DNA of 64,000 nt from Phytophthora colocasiae (GCA_018806915.1 JAGKQI010000098.1:2728001-2792000), one strand, 5' to 3'. Shown: positions 51,396 to 62,842, counted from the first letter of the stretch. Made by a program: numbers and translations. The notes: generated by a model not told the origin, from the letters alone.

Positions 51396-53517
51396 TGATC
51401 AATACCATGCAAAGCAAAAGCGTACAAGCCAGAAACACGTAGTACGTCGACGCTCGCATCTTGACCAAGTAGGACATGGGAATGATCAAGAGACATCCCG
51501 CCAACACCACCACAACGGAACCGAAGATCCACGGAGACTCCTGGAAATCCACCGACACATTGCGGATGAGGAAGGACAAGTAGAGTCCAATCATGAGTAG
51601 AATGGCCTTCCAGAAGATGAGCAATGCCGTGAAGATGAAACTGGACGAACTGCATGAGATCCGATCAACGGTGCCTCGGAACTCGGTAGAATCTTCTGTG
51701 GTAATGGTCGGTTCGGGGAGGTCTGCAGCGTACCAAGCGATGAAGATGACGATATCTCCGACGTAGAAAATGGAGAGGATCTTGAGGATCTGGAGCAGAG
51801 TGACCTTCACTCTCTTCATGGCGGATTTCATGAAGACTCGGTAGACGCGAAGAGACTTGATGACGAGAGATCCGAAGATGGTGGTGAATCCCATACATAC
51901 CAGTACTGGTCGAAGTCCACAAAGTGTTTTTGTTGGTCGTCCGGCGTAAGCTACAGCAGCTCCCGTGGTGAAGAATCCACCGAAGATCATGAGGAGCAGC
52001 ATTTCGTACTGGGATCGTCGGATAATAGGCGCGTTGCGGTTCTTGAATACGATGATGATAGCCACAAGTAGAAGAATGGCGACGATAGAAGCAAAAACAG
52101 CCAAAACGGGGAAGGCGGGTGCTGTGGAGGGCATGTACTCGCAGTCGATCATAAAGGTCTCCGGTAATTTATCTCCATCTGAACATTCAGCTGAATTCTG
52201 TGGATTCGATGCATTTGGTAGTTTCCAAAAGTACTGCACTGTACGCTGTGCGTCCGAGTCACACGCCGATACGTTGTAGTCGTAGAAACTGGAATCACAT
52301 TGAGGTTTCGCCTCGATCCATCCTGTCCACGTCCGGCGGTTCTCGGATATCCAGTCGCAAGATCGACTTGTCACCATGGTCTCTGGTAATGTGTCGACCC
52401 CTCCGTCGCATTCGTTCGGTAACGTGGCATCTCCTGGATTTGGTGACTTCCAAGTGAACTGAATCTCGCGTACGGTGCTGTTGTTATCGCAGCCGATCAC
52501 GTGGCTTTCAATATGCTCGTCAAAGGTGCAAAGTGGTAAACGATCCATCCATTCACTCCAGATATCGTAGTTTGTTTTTACCCAGTTACACGCCGCGCGA
52601 AAATACGGCTCTGGTTCGGTGGTGTCGCTCATAGCGAAGTTGTATTCGGCTAAAAGATCGTTGATGTCTGTGTCCGATAGTGTGAGCTTGGAGAACAAGG
52701 ATCCAATCGGTAGGTCTTTGACAATTGAAGCGGCAAATTTCGACAACTGCAGACTAGGATAGTCCACGTCGAGTGGGTTATTTGTCTTCGCGCCGAAGCC
52801 GTTCTCTCCGTAATCTCCAGTCGACAGCTTCACACGTTCGGGGTCGGTGCGGGGTAAGAACACGCGGTTAAATTTCCCTTTGTGGGTGACGTGGAACAAG
52901 TCTGGCTCGTAATGGTAAAACAGTACTGGTACTCCAGTCTTTGCGGCTTCCGAAGCGTAATTGTTCACTCCGCCATACCCGATGAAGCAGAAGTAGGCTG
53001 GGATGTCGATGTTGGAAAAGACGGCCTGGAAGTAGCCTTGGTCAAAGTCAGGTTTCATTAAGGCCATGACCAAGCATGTTCCTCCGCTCTGCTCAAGTTT
53101 TGTACAAGCCTCGGACTTCTCGCAATTATCCTTACAGCCCAGTGTGCCATCAGCACAGAAAGTCTTCGGTGGCGGGTAGTACTTGGTGTTGGATTTCAGT
53201 TTCGTCACACTCAGTGCTGTTCGGAGGGGGATACTAGTTCTGTAGTCTTTCCAGAAGTCTGGATAAAACGGAGGCGTTGCGCTGTCCCCGTCCAACACGA
53301 ATTGGTGCGTGGTGTAAACCCCTGAAAGTCCGAAATACCCAACTCCTCCCACCTGGTAGCTCTCGTTGAAGAAAACCCGAAGATCTGACATTGTACTGGA
53401 GGTCCAAACTTCCACATTTAAATGCGTTGGAGTGCAGACGCCAGTCCCTACAGACGACATTCGCTGGGTGATTTCAACGCCCAAGCCTGCTTTGCTGATG
53501 GAAACTTTGTAGCCACT

Positions 53518-53588
53518 CTATTCGTTGTGGGTAGAGTGGAATTAGTCTTATGGGGATTATTTCGATCATACCAGTGCTTCAAACGTAC
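53518..53588 (-). other. Receptor intron 2
   Basis: 71-bp intron with a GTACGT donor and AATAG acceptor. Reading through it produces a stop, and splicing joins AEEV to SGYKVSIS, typical of the substrate-binding fold. Intron 1 is 53787-53853 (GTAAGT donor, CTGCAG acceptor). Confidence 0.8.
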
Positions 53589-54151
53589 CACTTCTTCTGC
53601 GATGATCGCCAGTACCATCGTAGCGAGCGCGTGTGTATCCCAGTCACACAAGTCAAGCACAAGTGTTCCATCTGCATTGCCGCGGTTGCTGCCGTCAGCA
53701 TTCTGATCGGACCCATAGAACAAATCGGCTGGGCTCATGCAGCTATCGACGAATGCTTTTCCAGACGAAGTTCGTGGGTCATCAACCTGCAGTGGATAAG
53801 TTTTGTCAGCAGAGCTGGAGTTAGGTGAAACTGTGGATCAGGCACAGACTTACGCGATATCGTGGATATTTCAGTGCGGGTTGCAGGAACGGATAGCGGA
53901 GACGGCCATTTGCGTCTCGCTTTTTTGTGGAGATCCCTCGCTCGGTCTCCATTTTCTCCACCCAAGCTTCATCCAGACAAGTACCAAGGAATCGATTTGG
54001 ACCTAGAGGATAGGACCCTGCGTCGACAAAATGAATATTCCATCGGCTGAAGACGCTGGAAAACAGGAGCCATAATGATGCTAAAGATCTGATAGTCTGT
54101 GTGGTCATGAATATTGTCTTAACTCGGCTTCTTTGATACTCACAAAGGGAG

Positions 54152-54165
54152 TATTTCAAAAATGA
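54152..54165 (-). promoter_or_regulatory. Initiator-type core promoter of the receptor gene
   Basis: Minus-strand TCATTTTTGAAATA matches 11 of 14 positions of the oomycete Inr-flanking consensus and lies 44 bp before ATG 54108. Gypsy C begins only 30 bp further upstream, so the core survives but distal control DNA has been displaced by 9.3 kb. Confidence 0.5.
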
Positions 54166-54194
54166 CCTAGCAAGCTAAGAATCAGGCTTCATCC

Positions 54195-54865
54195 TGTAAC
54201 GTGTCTAGTCTAGCTCTGCACGCCGAGCTTTGGTCGCCCAGTGCTGATGGGTCCAAGCGTCCGTTGGCCGTCGGTAGAGGAACTTCCACTACCCCGCCGG
54301 TGTGTATCGTACTGACACACGACCTATTTGTATTTGTGTTTCTGTTCGTTCTAGGTAGACTACGACTAGCTACTCTAAGCCCGTCAATAGACTAACACCG
54401 TTCGTCCTTTCCGTCCGTCCGTTCACCGTCCGTCCAAGTACGAGTTGCTGTCGCCGACCACTTGGACTCCACACCGTTGTGCGTCGTCCTACTCGTCGCA
54501 GTCACCGGAAGCGTGAAGACCGTTGCCCTCACTCGCCCTCGTCCGTTCGTTCGTCCAAGTTCCAGTGTTCGTCCACCGTCGTGTTCGAAGCACTAGTCCG
54601 TCCACCGTTCGTCCGTATCCGTAGTCGCTTATGGGCCCACTCCTGGGTCCTGGGTTGCGGAATTGGGTTGCGCTCGTCGCTGCCAATTCGTAAGTGAGTC
54701 CTCGCCATTCCAGTCCAGATCCAGTTCGTCGTGGCGGTCGTGGGGCGTTGTGCGTCCTGTCTGCAGCGGCCATCGCTGGATACGCACGCTACCGCGTAGC
54801 GGTATCTTCGCCACTTCAACCACCGTCTGTTTGACGTCCGTACCGAAACGCTGGAGCCCATTACA
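54195..54865 (-). repeat. 3' LTR of gypsy C
   Basis: 671 bp, TGTAACG to CATTACA on the plus strand, with a C/T-rich CGTCCGT repeat zone (54410-54610). Confidence 0.92.
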
Positions 54866-54878
54866 CGACTTCCTCTTC

Positions 54879-57800
54879 CTAAGGGTCTTCTACGACCCGC
54901 CCGGCGCAGTAGAGTTGCTCGTACTCAACAACCGAGACCCATCTGCTCCGCGGTCGTCCGTCCCTCGTCGTCCACCGTTCACCGTCACCGGTCGTCCACC
55001 GTCCAATGTCGCCAACTGGGCAGAGCTCGTACTCAAGTGTGTAGTGGCCTGCTCGGTTCCGCCGTCTGCGTCGCCGTCGCTCCACCAGGAGTCCACGCGG
55101 GTCGTCCTTGCTCGTCGCTCCGCCCATTGCCGTTCTGTTTCTTTTCGTTCGTTCAATTGTCGTTGTTCGCCCAGTAGCTGCCGTCGCTGCTCGTACAGCC
55201 GCCGCTGGCGCCTCGCCATTCCATCCGTCGTCTTCGTCATGGAGTTCAGCGTCAATGTCGTCCGCTGCTTGAGAAAGTGGGCTCGTAGGTTCGTAATAAC
55301 TCACTAAGAAAGAAACGTGTGCGATGATCGTCTCCTCCTTGCCCAGTCCGTCTTCTCGTTTCAACAGGAAGTTCTCGTACCCGGCCGGTTCCAAGATGCG
55401 CAGGGGTCCAATCCACTGATGAACGAACTTGGTCGCTTTTGGCCCTCGTGGTGGGTTGTACAGCCAGACCTTGTCGCCAATGTGAAACTCCCGCTTGTTC
55501 CTGACGTTCCTGTTATAGAACTTCGCCTGTCGCTCTTGCTCACGTGCGCGTGCGTTCTCAGCACACTCGCTGCTCCGTTTCATGGCTTTCAGCAGCCTCT
55601 CATGGTACATCGTCAACTCGCCCGCCTCCGCCACCTCGGTTCGTCGTAGAAGTTCGTTAGGGGCTCGCAATTTGCGACCCATCATCAATTCGTTCGGGGA
55701 GAGCTTCACGGTCGAATGCTGCGCGGAGTTATACGCATACGCTGCGAACTTCACCCACAGGTTCCAATCCTTTTGCTGCTCGTCCTGCATAAAGACCGCC
55801 ACACAGTCCTTCCAGGTTCTATGGAAACGCTCCACCAGGCCTACCATCTGCGGTCGGTACGGGACCGGGTTGATCTGCTTCGCCTGCAACATGTTCACCA
55901 GCTCGTCAATCACGCTGCCCGTGAGCTCGGGAGCTCCATCCGTCAGCAACTCTCGGAAAACACCAAACTTGAGCACTACTTCTTCCATGAGAAACTTCGC
56001 AATGTCCTCCGCCGTGTGCTGCACCACGCAACACGCCACCGCGTACCGTGTTACATATTCCAGAGCCGCAATCACGTAACGTTCACCGCCGTCTGCCAAG
56101 GGAAAAGGTCCTGCTACGTCGAGCGCCCATCGATCGCCAACATCTCCATCTCGTATACTGCGTAGGGGCGGGATAACTTCTCGCGGACGTGCCTTCCTGC
56201 TTCCACATTCAGGGCAGCCTCGTACCCAACGATTCACCTCCCGTCGTAACTTCGGCCACCAGTATAATTGCGCGACGCGTCCGTAAGTGTGTGGGCCTCG
56301 TAGATGTCCAGACCACACCGAACCGTGCATTTCCTTGAAGACTTGCGCCCATAATGTCGGTGGTAACAACACTCTCCAGCCGTTCTTGGTGTCGATCACC
56401 GCCAATCCGAACTTCACGTCCACCTTCATGCCTCGATACGATCCGGCGTCCGTCGCCTTCTTCACAAACTTGCTATCATGCTGAGCCGCGATGATCTCAG
56501 TATCGTCCAACTGCAAGGTCTCTGTCGCCGGTATGTCGTTCTCGTCCTCCAGGTTGTCCGTAGTCGCCGTCGTCGTCATATCAGGGGCCGATGTCGTAGG
56601 TGTCACTACAGGAGCTGTCCTCTTGTTCGCTCGTCGTGCGGTTCCAACAGTAGCCGTCTCGGGTGTGCTCGTTGTCGCCTGTTCCTCTCGTGCCGCCGTA
56701 TTCGCTACTGAAGCTCGCCCACCTGGCTCGCTGTTTTCTCTGACGCCGTTTTCCGTTTGCGTCCCTGGCCGTGCCGTAGATGCCGAGTTCGTCGCGGCGT
56801 CCGTCGCCGTAGTCTTCGTCGCCGTGTGTGAAGTCGCCGTACCCGCCGTCGTTTTCGTCACCGCCGAATCGTCCATCACTACTCGTCGTCCGTCGCTTGA
56901 CCTGCTGCCGCTCACCGTCGTATCGCCGTCCGCGCCTTTGGTCGTCGTCGGCGTCAACACAGGGGCTGCCCCCGGGCCCAAGACTTCCTCACGCACTGTG
57001 CCACCGCCGTCAGTCTCGCCCTCCCGTGTCTGCTTCTCGCCCGCAATTGCCGTCGTCGCCGCGTTATCACCCGCTGCCACGTCCGTCGGCACCGCCGATG
57101 TCTGGTCGTCCACGAAGCGTACGCGCTTCTGCTCCTGTTCCTGGATGCGCGCGCTACTCCGCGTCGCTGGTACTGGCGCCGTCCGTTTACGCCTTGCCCG
57201 CCTCTTCGCCGGCTCATCCGTCGCCATGCGCGTCTCGTTCATCGTGTTACTGACCCTGGGGCCCGGTGCCTCCTGCGTTGCCAGTGTCGTCGTGCCCGCG
57301 TTCTCCGTCACCGACGCCACCGTGTCCATGGCCACCATGCCGCTCGTCACCGTTTCCTCGCGTGATGTAGCCGCCACTGTCATCTCCGTTGTAGAGGCCG
57401 TTCCTGTCGCCCCCAGCGTTGGATTTGCAGCCATATTCACTGCCGTTGCTGCGTCAGCCGCCACTGTCACCGTGCACGTCATCGCCGTCTTCGTAACCGC
57501 CTTGCTCGTATCCGACTCACTCATGTCTGCACTCGTCGACGCGCATCTCAATGGGGTCTCGATCGCACCGCTGTTGGCCGCCTCGTCATTAGTTACCGTC
57601 GCTACGTCGCCGTCCGTCGCCGTGTTCACCTTATTCTCGTCCACAGTCAGCGCATTGGCACATGTAGCTGTGGGAACCCTAATTGATGCCTCACCGCCCG
57701 TCGCAGTCGTCACCTCCGTCTCATCGTCCGTAGTCCAAGCCACCACCGTCTCCACGTCCACACCTAACGCTCGTACTCCATCATCTCTCTCCCGGGGCAC

Positions 57801-58985
57801 CAGTCGTCCATCTTGAGGCCGCACCACCGCTCGTACTGCCGCCGGAGCACGAGACAAAGCATCCGCCACCACATTCGTCGAGCCAGGCCTGTACTCGATG
57901 CTAAAGTCGTATTCTTGTAGTGTAAGGGACCAGCGATGTAGCCGTCCTGCCAAATTCGGTCGCGTCATCAGCCACTTCAACGCGGCATGGTCAGTGACGA
58001 TGCTGAACGTCCTACCGTACAGGTACGGGCGAAAAAGCTTCACCGACCAGACCACCGCCAGACACTCGAGCTCCGTAATCGCGTAGTTAGCTTCTGCCGC
58101 ACTGTTCACCTTTGAAGCGTAGGCAACGGGTTGCCACCCATGCCCAAAATCTTGCATGAGGCAGGCGCCCAGCCCAGTTTTGCTGGCGTCTGTCACCAGT
58201 CGAAATGTCCGCCCAAAATCCGGATAGCTCAGCAACGGACGCGTAGTTAGCAGCATCTTGATCCTTTCGAACGCCTGCTCCTGGTCCTCAGTCCATTCCC
58301 AGGGACAATCCTTCTTCAGCAACCTCGTCATCGGCTCCGCAATAGACCCAAACGCTGCGATAAATTTCCGATAGTAGCCCGCAAGGTGTACGAACCTCTT
58401 CACCTCCGTAGCGTCCACCGGTCTTGGAAAGTCAGTCACCGCTTTCACGAGTCGCTCCGTCGGCTGCACGCCTTTGTTGCTCAAAGTGTGTCCCAGATAC
58501 TCCATCGACTCCGACACGAAGCTGCACTTCTTGAGTTTGAGGCTCAAGCCGGCGCTTGCCAGTCGTTCCAGCACATTAGCCACCTCGACCACGTGTCGCT
58601 CGACGTTGCCTTTGGTAAACACGACAATATCATCCAGATACACGAGGCAAATAGTCCATGTCAATCCTCGTAGCACTCCATTCATCAATCGTTGAAACGT
58701 AGCTGGTGCATTGGTAAGACCGAAGGGCATTCGCGTGAATCTGTAGAGCCCGCGCTTGGTAAGGAACGCGGTCTTATCACGATCGCCACGCGCTACCTTG
58801 ATCTGCCAGTAACCCGCCTGTAAGTCCAGAGTAGTAAACAGCCGTGCACCACCCAACGCCTCCAACGTTTCATCTATCCTTGGTAGTGGGTAAACGTCCT
58901 TCTTCGTTATCCTGTTTAACGCCCGATAGTCAATGCAGAAACGAACAGAGCCGTCCTTCTTCTTGACCAATACTACGGGGAATCC
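54879..58985 (-). CDS. gypsy C pol part 2 (RT-RNaseH-linker-INT)
   Basis: About 1,365 codons open from just after the TAG at 58986-58988 to 54879. [39 protein letters not shown] (about 58630). RNase [17 protein letters not shown]. Then a Thr/Ala/Val-rich low-complexity linker of roughly 445 aa (about 57850-56500), unusual for gypsy. Integrase: HHCC finger ([18 protein letters not shown] His pair near VWSGHLRG and CPECGSRK), D (WALDVAGPF), D (LLTDGAPEL), E (GLVERFHR), and a GPY/F-like [11 protein letters not shown]. The C-terminus extends in low-complexity Arg/Trp/Gly sequence almost to the LTR. No chromodomain. A 441-codon frame on the opposite strand at 56491-57816 is a shadow of the biased linker. 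Confidence 0.87.
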   Translation of the reverse strand, partial: GFPVVLVKKKDGSVRFCIDYRALNRITKKDVYPLPRIDETLEALGGARLFTTLDLQAGYWQIKVARGDRDKTAFLTKRGLYRFTRMPFGLTNAPATFQRLMNGVLRGLTWTICLVYLDDIVVFTKGNVERHVVEVANVLERLASAGLSLKLKKCSFVSESMEYLGHTLSNKGVQPTERLVKAVTDFPRPVDATEVKRFVHLAGYYRKFIAAFGSIAEPMTRLLKKDCPWEWTEDQEQAFERIKMLLTTRPLLSYPDFGRTFRLVTDASKTGLGACLMQDFGHGWQPVAYASKVNSAAEANYAITELECLAVVWSVKLFRPYLYGRTFSIVTDHAALKWLMTRPNLAGRLHRWSLTLQEYDFSIEYRPGSTNVVADALSRAPAAVRAVVRPQDGRLVPRERDDGVRALGVDVETVVAWTTDDETEVTTATGGEASIRVPTATCANALTVDENKVNTATDGDVATVTNDEAANSGAIETPLRCASTSADMSESDTSKAVTKTAMTCTVTVAADAATAVNMAANPTLGATGTASTTEMTVAATSREETVTSGMVAMDTVASVTENAGTTTLATQEAPGPRVSNTMNETRMATDEPAKRRARRKRTAPVPATRSSARIQEQEQKRVRFVDDQTSAVPTDVAAGDNAATTAIAGEKQTREGETDGGGTVREEVLGPGAAPVLTPTTTKGADGDTTVSGSRSSDGRRVVMDDSAVTKTTAGTATSHTATKTTATDAATNSASTARPGTQTENGVRENSEPGGRASVANTAAREEQATTSTPETATVGTARRANKRTAPVVTPTTSAPDMTTTATTDNLEDENDIPATETLQLDDTEIIAAQHDSKFVKKATDAGSYRGMKVDVKFGLAVIDTKNGWRVLLPPTLWAQVFKEMHGSVWSGHLRGPHTYGRVAQLYWWPKLRREVNRWVRGCPECGSRKARPREVIPPLRSIRDGDVGDRWALDVAGPFPLADGGERYVIAALEYVTRYAVACCVVQHTAEDIAKFLMEEVVLKFGVFRELLTDGAPELTGSVIDELVNMLQAKQINPVPYRPQMVGLVERFHRTWKDCVAVFMQDEQQKDWNLWVKFAAYAYNSAQHSTVKLSPNELMMGRKLRAPNELLRRTEVAEAGELTMYHERLLKAMKRSSECAENARAREQERQAKFYNRNVRNKREFHIGDKVWLYNPPRGPKATKFVHQWIGPLRILEPAGYENFLLKREDGLGKEETIIAHVSFLVSYYEPTSPLSQAADDIDAELHDEDDGWNGEAPAAAVRAATAATGRTTTIERTKRNRTAMGGATSKDDPRGLLVERRRRRRRNRAGHYTLEYELCPVGDIGRWTTGDGERWTTRDGRPRSRWVSVVEYEQLYCAGRVVEDP

Positions 58986-60833
58986 CTATGCACCATCGCT
59001 CTCTTCAATGACCCCCGCCTTCAACATCGTATCGACATTCTCCTCAATGGTGGCGTCCTCTGTCTGCGCCTGCCGTCGTCGCTTCATCAAAATAGGGGCT
59101 GCATTTCCGGTATCAATGTGATGCTCCACATTCAAAGTCGTAGCCGGTGGGCAATCCTTCGGTGCCTCCGTCAGCTTCCTGTACGACCGCAATAGCTTCA
59201 GCACGAGTTTCCGTGCGTGTTCGTCCTTCACTCCAATCTGCACATCGTCTTCGTTCTGCAGAGGCGTCTCCGTGTCGCCAAGCTCGCCAAGCCACTGTTC
59301 CAGTCGCTTCGTCTTGAGTTCACCGTTCATTGCCAACACGTCCATGTCTGCCTTGAGGGGGATCCACGCACCAAGTGATTTGCGTGTAGGCAGCTTTGTT
59401 CGCCCACCGTACGCATTCACAGCCGGCACCAGAGCTTTTCCATTGCGAACCTTCGCCACCGCCGGGGCTAACAACACTGCACCAGTTTCGCACATCGGGA
59501 TGAAGACGCCTTCTTCACCTTCCGGGGCCGCTACCGCCACTTCCACCGGTTGCACCGCACGTCGCTCCAGGTTCGCAGCACCAACTAGTCGCACGCTCGC
59601 TGCCTTGCGCTCGTCGCCGTCATTGTCCGTGTGGAACGGGATGATCACCTCTCTACCTCGCTCATCGTAGCGCAGCTCACCACCTTTAAAGTCCAACACC
59701 GCACGGTGCTTCTCCAAAAAGTCCACCCCGACCAGGAACTCACTGGTGCAGCCTTCGATAATACATGCCGTCACCTCCACAGTCTGCCCGAATACGTTCT
59801 GCATGCGAAACGTCCATAGCCCAAGGACGTCTAACAGAAATCCACCAATACCTTCAACGCAGTCAACCGGAGCCGCTCGCTTCACTCGCTCACCTCTCAT
59901 CATCCAGTCCGTGCCGGCTACCGAGTATCTGGCGCCACTGTCAATCTTCACAGCCATTTGCTCACCGTCGATCATCATCATTGCTGTCGGCAGGCCGTCG
60001 CTCGCTTCCGCGTTATCCACAAGACCGTGATTCCCGTCCGCTGCCACCATCACTTCCGTGGTACGCACCAGGTTGACGTGGGCCTTCTCCGCGTCGTCCC
60101 GAGCCGCACTGCCACCACCACGCTGCCATCGTTCCTTCAGTTCCTGTCGCGCATCGGCTATCTGCTGCTGACGACGCGCCTGTTCTTCAGCTGCCAACTC
60201 CGCGACTACCCGTTCCACGTCATCAGCCTCTGCGACGGCTGCGGCCTTCTCCAGTGCACGCCGTACTCGTCGACGTTTCGCTTCCTTGCGTCCCTGCTTC
60301 GCCGCCTTCCGGGCCGGGGCCCTGGTCCTGGTGGGTTCCGTCGCGTCGTCCGGTAACTCCTCCGCCAAATCCTCAACCGACTCGCCCTTCGTTGTCGTTC
60401 CGTCATTCACGTTCCTGTCGTTACTCACCGTCGCTTCTTCCTCAGCTGGGCGTCCGTCGTTCGACACACCGTCGCCTTCCTCAGCCGGTCGTTTGTCATC
60501 CGGGGCACCGTCGCCTTCCTCAGCCGGGCGCTCGTCGTTTGGTACGCCATCGCCTTCCTCAGCTGGACACACTCTCTTCCCTGTTTCCGTTTTTCGTCCT
60601 CGTCCGTAGCGTAATGCTGCCATTGCCGGCCTCACCGTCGCCACGTATCTCGCCGCTCGCATCTTGTCACGCGCGCCGAATTCATCATCCAAATGAGCAC
60701 TCACAGCCGCCCGCACTGTTCTCGTACTCCCGTTCGTTGTCGCCTTCTCCAAAGCCACCGCACTCTTGACCTCCGCGTCGCCGGCCACCTGCAACTGCTC
60801 TACTTTCTCGCCGTTGCCGTCGTCCGCCACCAC
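58986..60833 (-). CDS. gypsy C pol part 1 (protease region)
   Basis: Same frame as part 2, separated only by TAG 58986-58988 within [17 protein letters not shown], where Trp (TGG) is expected, so a single G-to-A change truncates pol before RT. It overlaps the -1 frame of gag near 60881. The charged N-terminal half has repeated RPAEEGDG units (four copies, about 60420-60560) and an Arg/Ala helix. The aspartic protease has VKIDSGARYSVAGT (about 59930) and a VGVDFLEKHRAVLDF segment. The first ATG in frame is uncertain because the protein is probably made by frameshifting from gag. Confidence 0.8.
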   Translation of the reverse strand: MVADDGNGEKVEQLQVAGDAEVKSAVALEKATTNGSTRTVRAAVSAHLDDEFGARDKMRAARYVATVRPAMAALRYGRGRKTETGKRVCPAEEGDGVPNDERPAEEGDGAPDDKRPAEEGDGVSNDGRPAEEEATVSNDRNVNDGTTTKGESVEDLAEELPDDATEPTRTRAPARKAAKQGRKEAKRRRVRRALEKAAAVAEADDVERVVAELAAEEQARRQQQIADARQELKERWQRGGGSAARDDAEKAHVNLVRTTEVMVAADGNHGLVDNAEASDGLPTAMMMIDGEQMAVKIDSGARYSVAGTDWMMRGERVKRAAPVDCVEGIGGFLLDVLGLWTFRMQNVFGQTVEVTACIIEGCTSEFLVGVDFLEKHRAVLDFKGGELRYDERGREVIIPFHTDNDGDERKAASVRLVGAANLERRAVQPVEVAVAAPEGEEGVFIPMCETGAVLLAPAVAKVRNGKALVPAVNAYGGRTKLPTRKSLGAWIPLKADMDVLAMNGELKTKRLEQWLGELGDTETPLQNEDDVQIGVKDEHARKLVLKLLRSYRKLTEAPKDCPPATTLNVEHHIDTGNAAPILMKRRRQAQTEDATIEENVDTMLKAGVIEESDGA

Positions 60834-60880
60834 CGTCGGTCGCTGGGGTCTCTGCCGTTCGCACGGACACCGTACTCCCC

Positions 60881-62800
60881 CTACGGCGCCCGCTCCTCGT
60901 TTTCCTTCACCGAGTCCTTCTGAGCGCGCGTCGCTAAGTAGGCGTCGTTCCTAGCCTTCGCCTCTGTGTCTGGACACTCCTTCGCAAAATGACCTGTCCT
61001 GCCACACGCATAGCACGAGAGTTGCCCAATGGGTCGAACCCCGGATGGCGCTGCCGTCTGCTGTCGCGGCTGTTCCGCTCCACGTGTCGTCCGGGTTGCG
61101 GCCTTCGTACGCTTCGCTTTCTGACGCTTCGCAGGGCGCGTAGTAGGTGCGGCATCCACCGATTCGTCTTCACTCGACTCGTCATCGTCACTGTCTTCGG
61201 CCCTGATCATCTTGACCTTGGCGATGGCCTTCTTCTCTGCCTTCGGCGTCGTCGCAGCCTTCTTCGCAGGTTCCTCAGCAGTTGGCTTCGCGGTGCGCTT
61301 ACGGTTTTGCCGAACAGCCCAGTAACGCCCATTCCACACACGTCCTTCGGGTATATCCCAGATGCCGGTGTACTTGTTCCACACGCCCTGTGGGTTCGAG
61401 AAGATCGCCCAATCTGGATCCGTAGGCGTCGTCAACGCCGTCGCAGTCACTGAATCTCGTACGCCAACACCTGGAACCACCATCGCGTGTCCAGACGCCG
61501 CGCCAACTGTCACCGGGTACGCCATCTGAGCGGTAATCCATTCCTGACCGATATTCTTCATTCCTTGCGCCACGTTGTCGAAGGGGTCATCCACTTCAGT
61601 CGCCTTATCCACCGCCTTGTCCAGAGTTTTGGGCTTGCTCTCGCGGACCAGCTGCCTCGTCGTCTTAGGCAAGTTGCGGATGAATTGTGCGAGTAGTACG
61701 CGTTCACTCACTTTGTTCTCTCCACGAGCATCGCGAAGTCCAGCAGCGAAATCAGCGAACGTCTCGCCAGGCATCAGGTACCGTTGGTTTACACGTAGTT
61801 CGGCTTGGGATTTGTCTGGTCGCTCGCCATAACGTCGTTTCAATGCCGCCTTCAGGTATGACCACGTCCTCATCTCCGGTCGCATGCCCTGATCCACTTG
61901 CACCCAAAAGCGCGCAGCGTCGTCCTGCAACTTATTGCCAACGATGTAGTACAATTCACCATCCGTCCAACCACCGCGTCCTGATATGCGCGCACCTTCG
62001 AGCGCCAGATCCACCTTCTTTATCCACGTCGACACTGAGTTGTTGGGAGATGGCTGGAACGGTGTAAGTTCAAGGTCCCTGATGTTCTTCCGACGTCCGT
62101 GTCGTGGTGCTGGTGCTGTGTGCCGTTCTCGCCGTCCTCGGCCTGCGCCAACTTCGTCAGAGCCGCTTGGTGAGTCACCGTGATCGTCGTCGCCGTCGTC
62201 GCTGTCCGAGTCACTACTGGAGCTACTGTCACCACCGTCACCGCCGTCGGGTCCTCGTACGTACGTCACGTGTCGGGTGTCCACCATAGTCGAGGCTGCT
62301 GTGGGCGTATGTGTTGCGCCGTTTGTCGCCGTCGTCTCGTGCGTCGCTGTCGCTTGGCTTATGGACGTTGCCACGGCTACCTCCAAGTTGTCGAGGCGCG
62401 CCGTCATCCTGTTCATCGTCTCCGACAGCTGAAGGAGCACTGCCGAGAGCGCCGGCATCTCGCCCGTCGTTGCTGGTGCCGCCGCCGCGCCCGTGGCTGC
62501 GTCCGTGCCCGCCGGCGACTGTTCAACAGTGGGTCCGGTATCCGGAACCGTGTCAATGGCCTGGTCGTCTGTGCCGTTATCCGGATTCGACTGCATCACT
62601 GGCTCTTCGTCCTCATTCTTGGATTCTTCGTTTCCGGGGTTAGTCGTGCGCCGCTCGTCGTCCGTGTCGTCGCTGGCTGGGGATGTCATGCTCTGACCGA
62701 TGCCCGGCGCCAGTGAGCTCATAGGAGTCGCCGTCGCCGTTTTCTTCTGCTTCGTCGTTGTTTGGGAGGCCGGAACCGTGATTACCTTCGTACGTGCCAT
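60881..62800 (-). CDS. gypsy C gag
   Basis: Intact 639-aa ORF from ATG 62800 (MARTKVITVPASQTTTK), 43 bp after the 5' LTR. A Thr/Ala-rich leader and a short coiled coil (LSETMNRMTARLDNLEVAV) precede the gag domain (VSTWIKKVDLALEGARI, DDAARFWVQVDQGM, YLKAALKRRYGERPDKSQAE, about 61780-62040), with YLMPGETFADFAAGLRDA following. A single CCHC knuckle, CYACGRTGHFAKEC, lies near the C-terminus (about 60975-61015). Pol is in the -1 frame relative to gag, but no canonical slippery heptamer precedes the gag stop. Confidence 0.9.
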   Translation of the reverse strand: MARTKVITVPASQTTTKQKKTATATPMSSLAPGIGQSMTSPASDDTDDERRTTNPGNEESKNEDEEPVMQSNPDNGTDDQAIDTVPDTGPTVEQSPAGTDAATGAAAAPATTGEMPALSAVLLQLSETMNRMTARLDNLEVAVATSISQATATHETTATNGATHTPTAASTMVDTRHVTYVRGPDGGDGGDSSSSSDSDSDDGDDDHGDSPSGSDEVGAGRGRRERHTAPAPRHGRRKNIRDLELTPFQPSPNNSVSTWIKKVDLALEGARISGRGGWTDGELYYIVGNKLQDDAARFWVQVDQGMRPEMRTWSYLKAALKRRYGERPDKSQAELRVNQRYLMPGETFADFAAGLRDARGENKVSERVLLAQFIRNLPKTTRQLVRESKPKTLDKAVDKATEVDDPFDNVAQGMKNIGQEWITAQMAYPVTVGAASGHAMVVPGVGVRDSVTATALTTPTDPDWAIFSNPQGVWNKYTGIWDIPEGRVWNGRYWAVRQNRKRTAKPTAEEPAKKAATTPKAEKKAIAKVKMIRAEDSDDDESSEDESVDAAPTTRPAKRQKAKRTKAATRTTRGAEQPRQQTAAPSGVRPIGQLSCYACGRTGHFAKECPDTEAKARNDAYLATRAQKDSVKENEERAP

Positions 62801-62842
62801 TTCGTTCTCGTTTACTTGTTCCAGGCCCCTGTATGACCACCA

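Larger units (their letters stand above)
15163..54108 (-). pseudogene. Periplasmic-binding-domain/class C 7TM receptor, split by a 36-kb nested insertion
   Basis: Exons: 54108-53854, 53786-53589, then 53517-51395 continued, beyond the insertion, by 15325-15163 (stop TAG). All join in frame for about 912 aa. The N-terminus has a signal peptide and a conserved YPLGPNRFLGTCLDEAW block. The extracellular part has OpuAC/ABC substrate-binding-like features (AEEVSGYKVSIS across intron 2; VPVLFYHYEPDLF; the GYGG region). Two Cys/Trp modules (LPLC...LPETMVTSRSCDW; KPQC...LPETFMIDCEYMP) precede seven membrane helices of the metabotropic/GABA-B type (7tm_3), starting AFPVLAVFASIVAILLLVA. The copia element lies within the last helix (after LLLCMVLI), and the left remnant carries the rest (MCLMLVPKLFRLK) and a 50-aa tail. 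Both introns (67 and 71 bp) are canonical. As it stands the protein would lose half of TM7 and its tail. Confidence 0.8.

Noticed and set aside
56491..57816. 441-codon plus-strand frame
   Set aside because: Shadow of the Thr/Ala-biased linker in gypsy C pol; no start context, domain or promoter.
60881..60925. Possible -1 slippery site at the gypsy C gag-pol junction
   Set aside because: Pol is in the -1 frame, but the only in-phase candidate (G GAA AAC) lacks P-site re-pairing and I see no strong hairpin, so no site was called.
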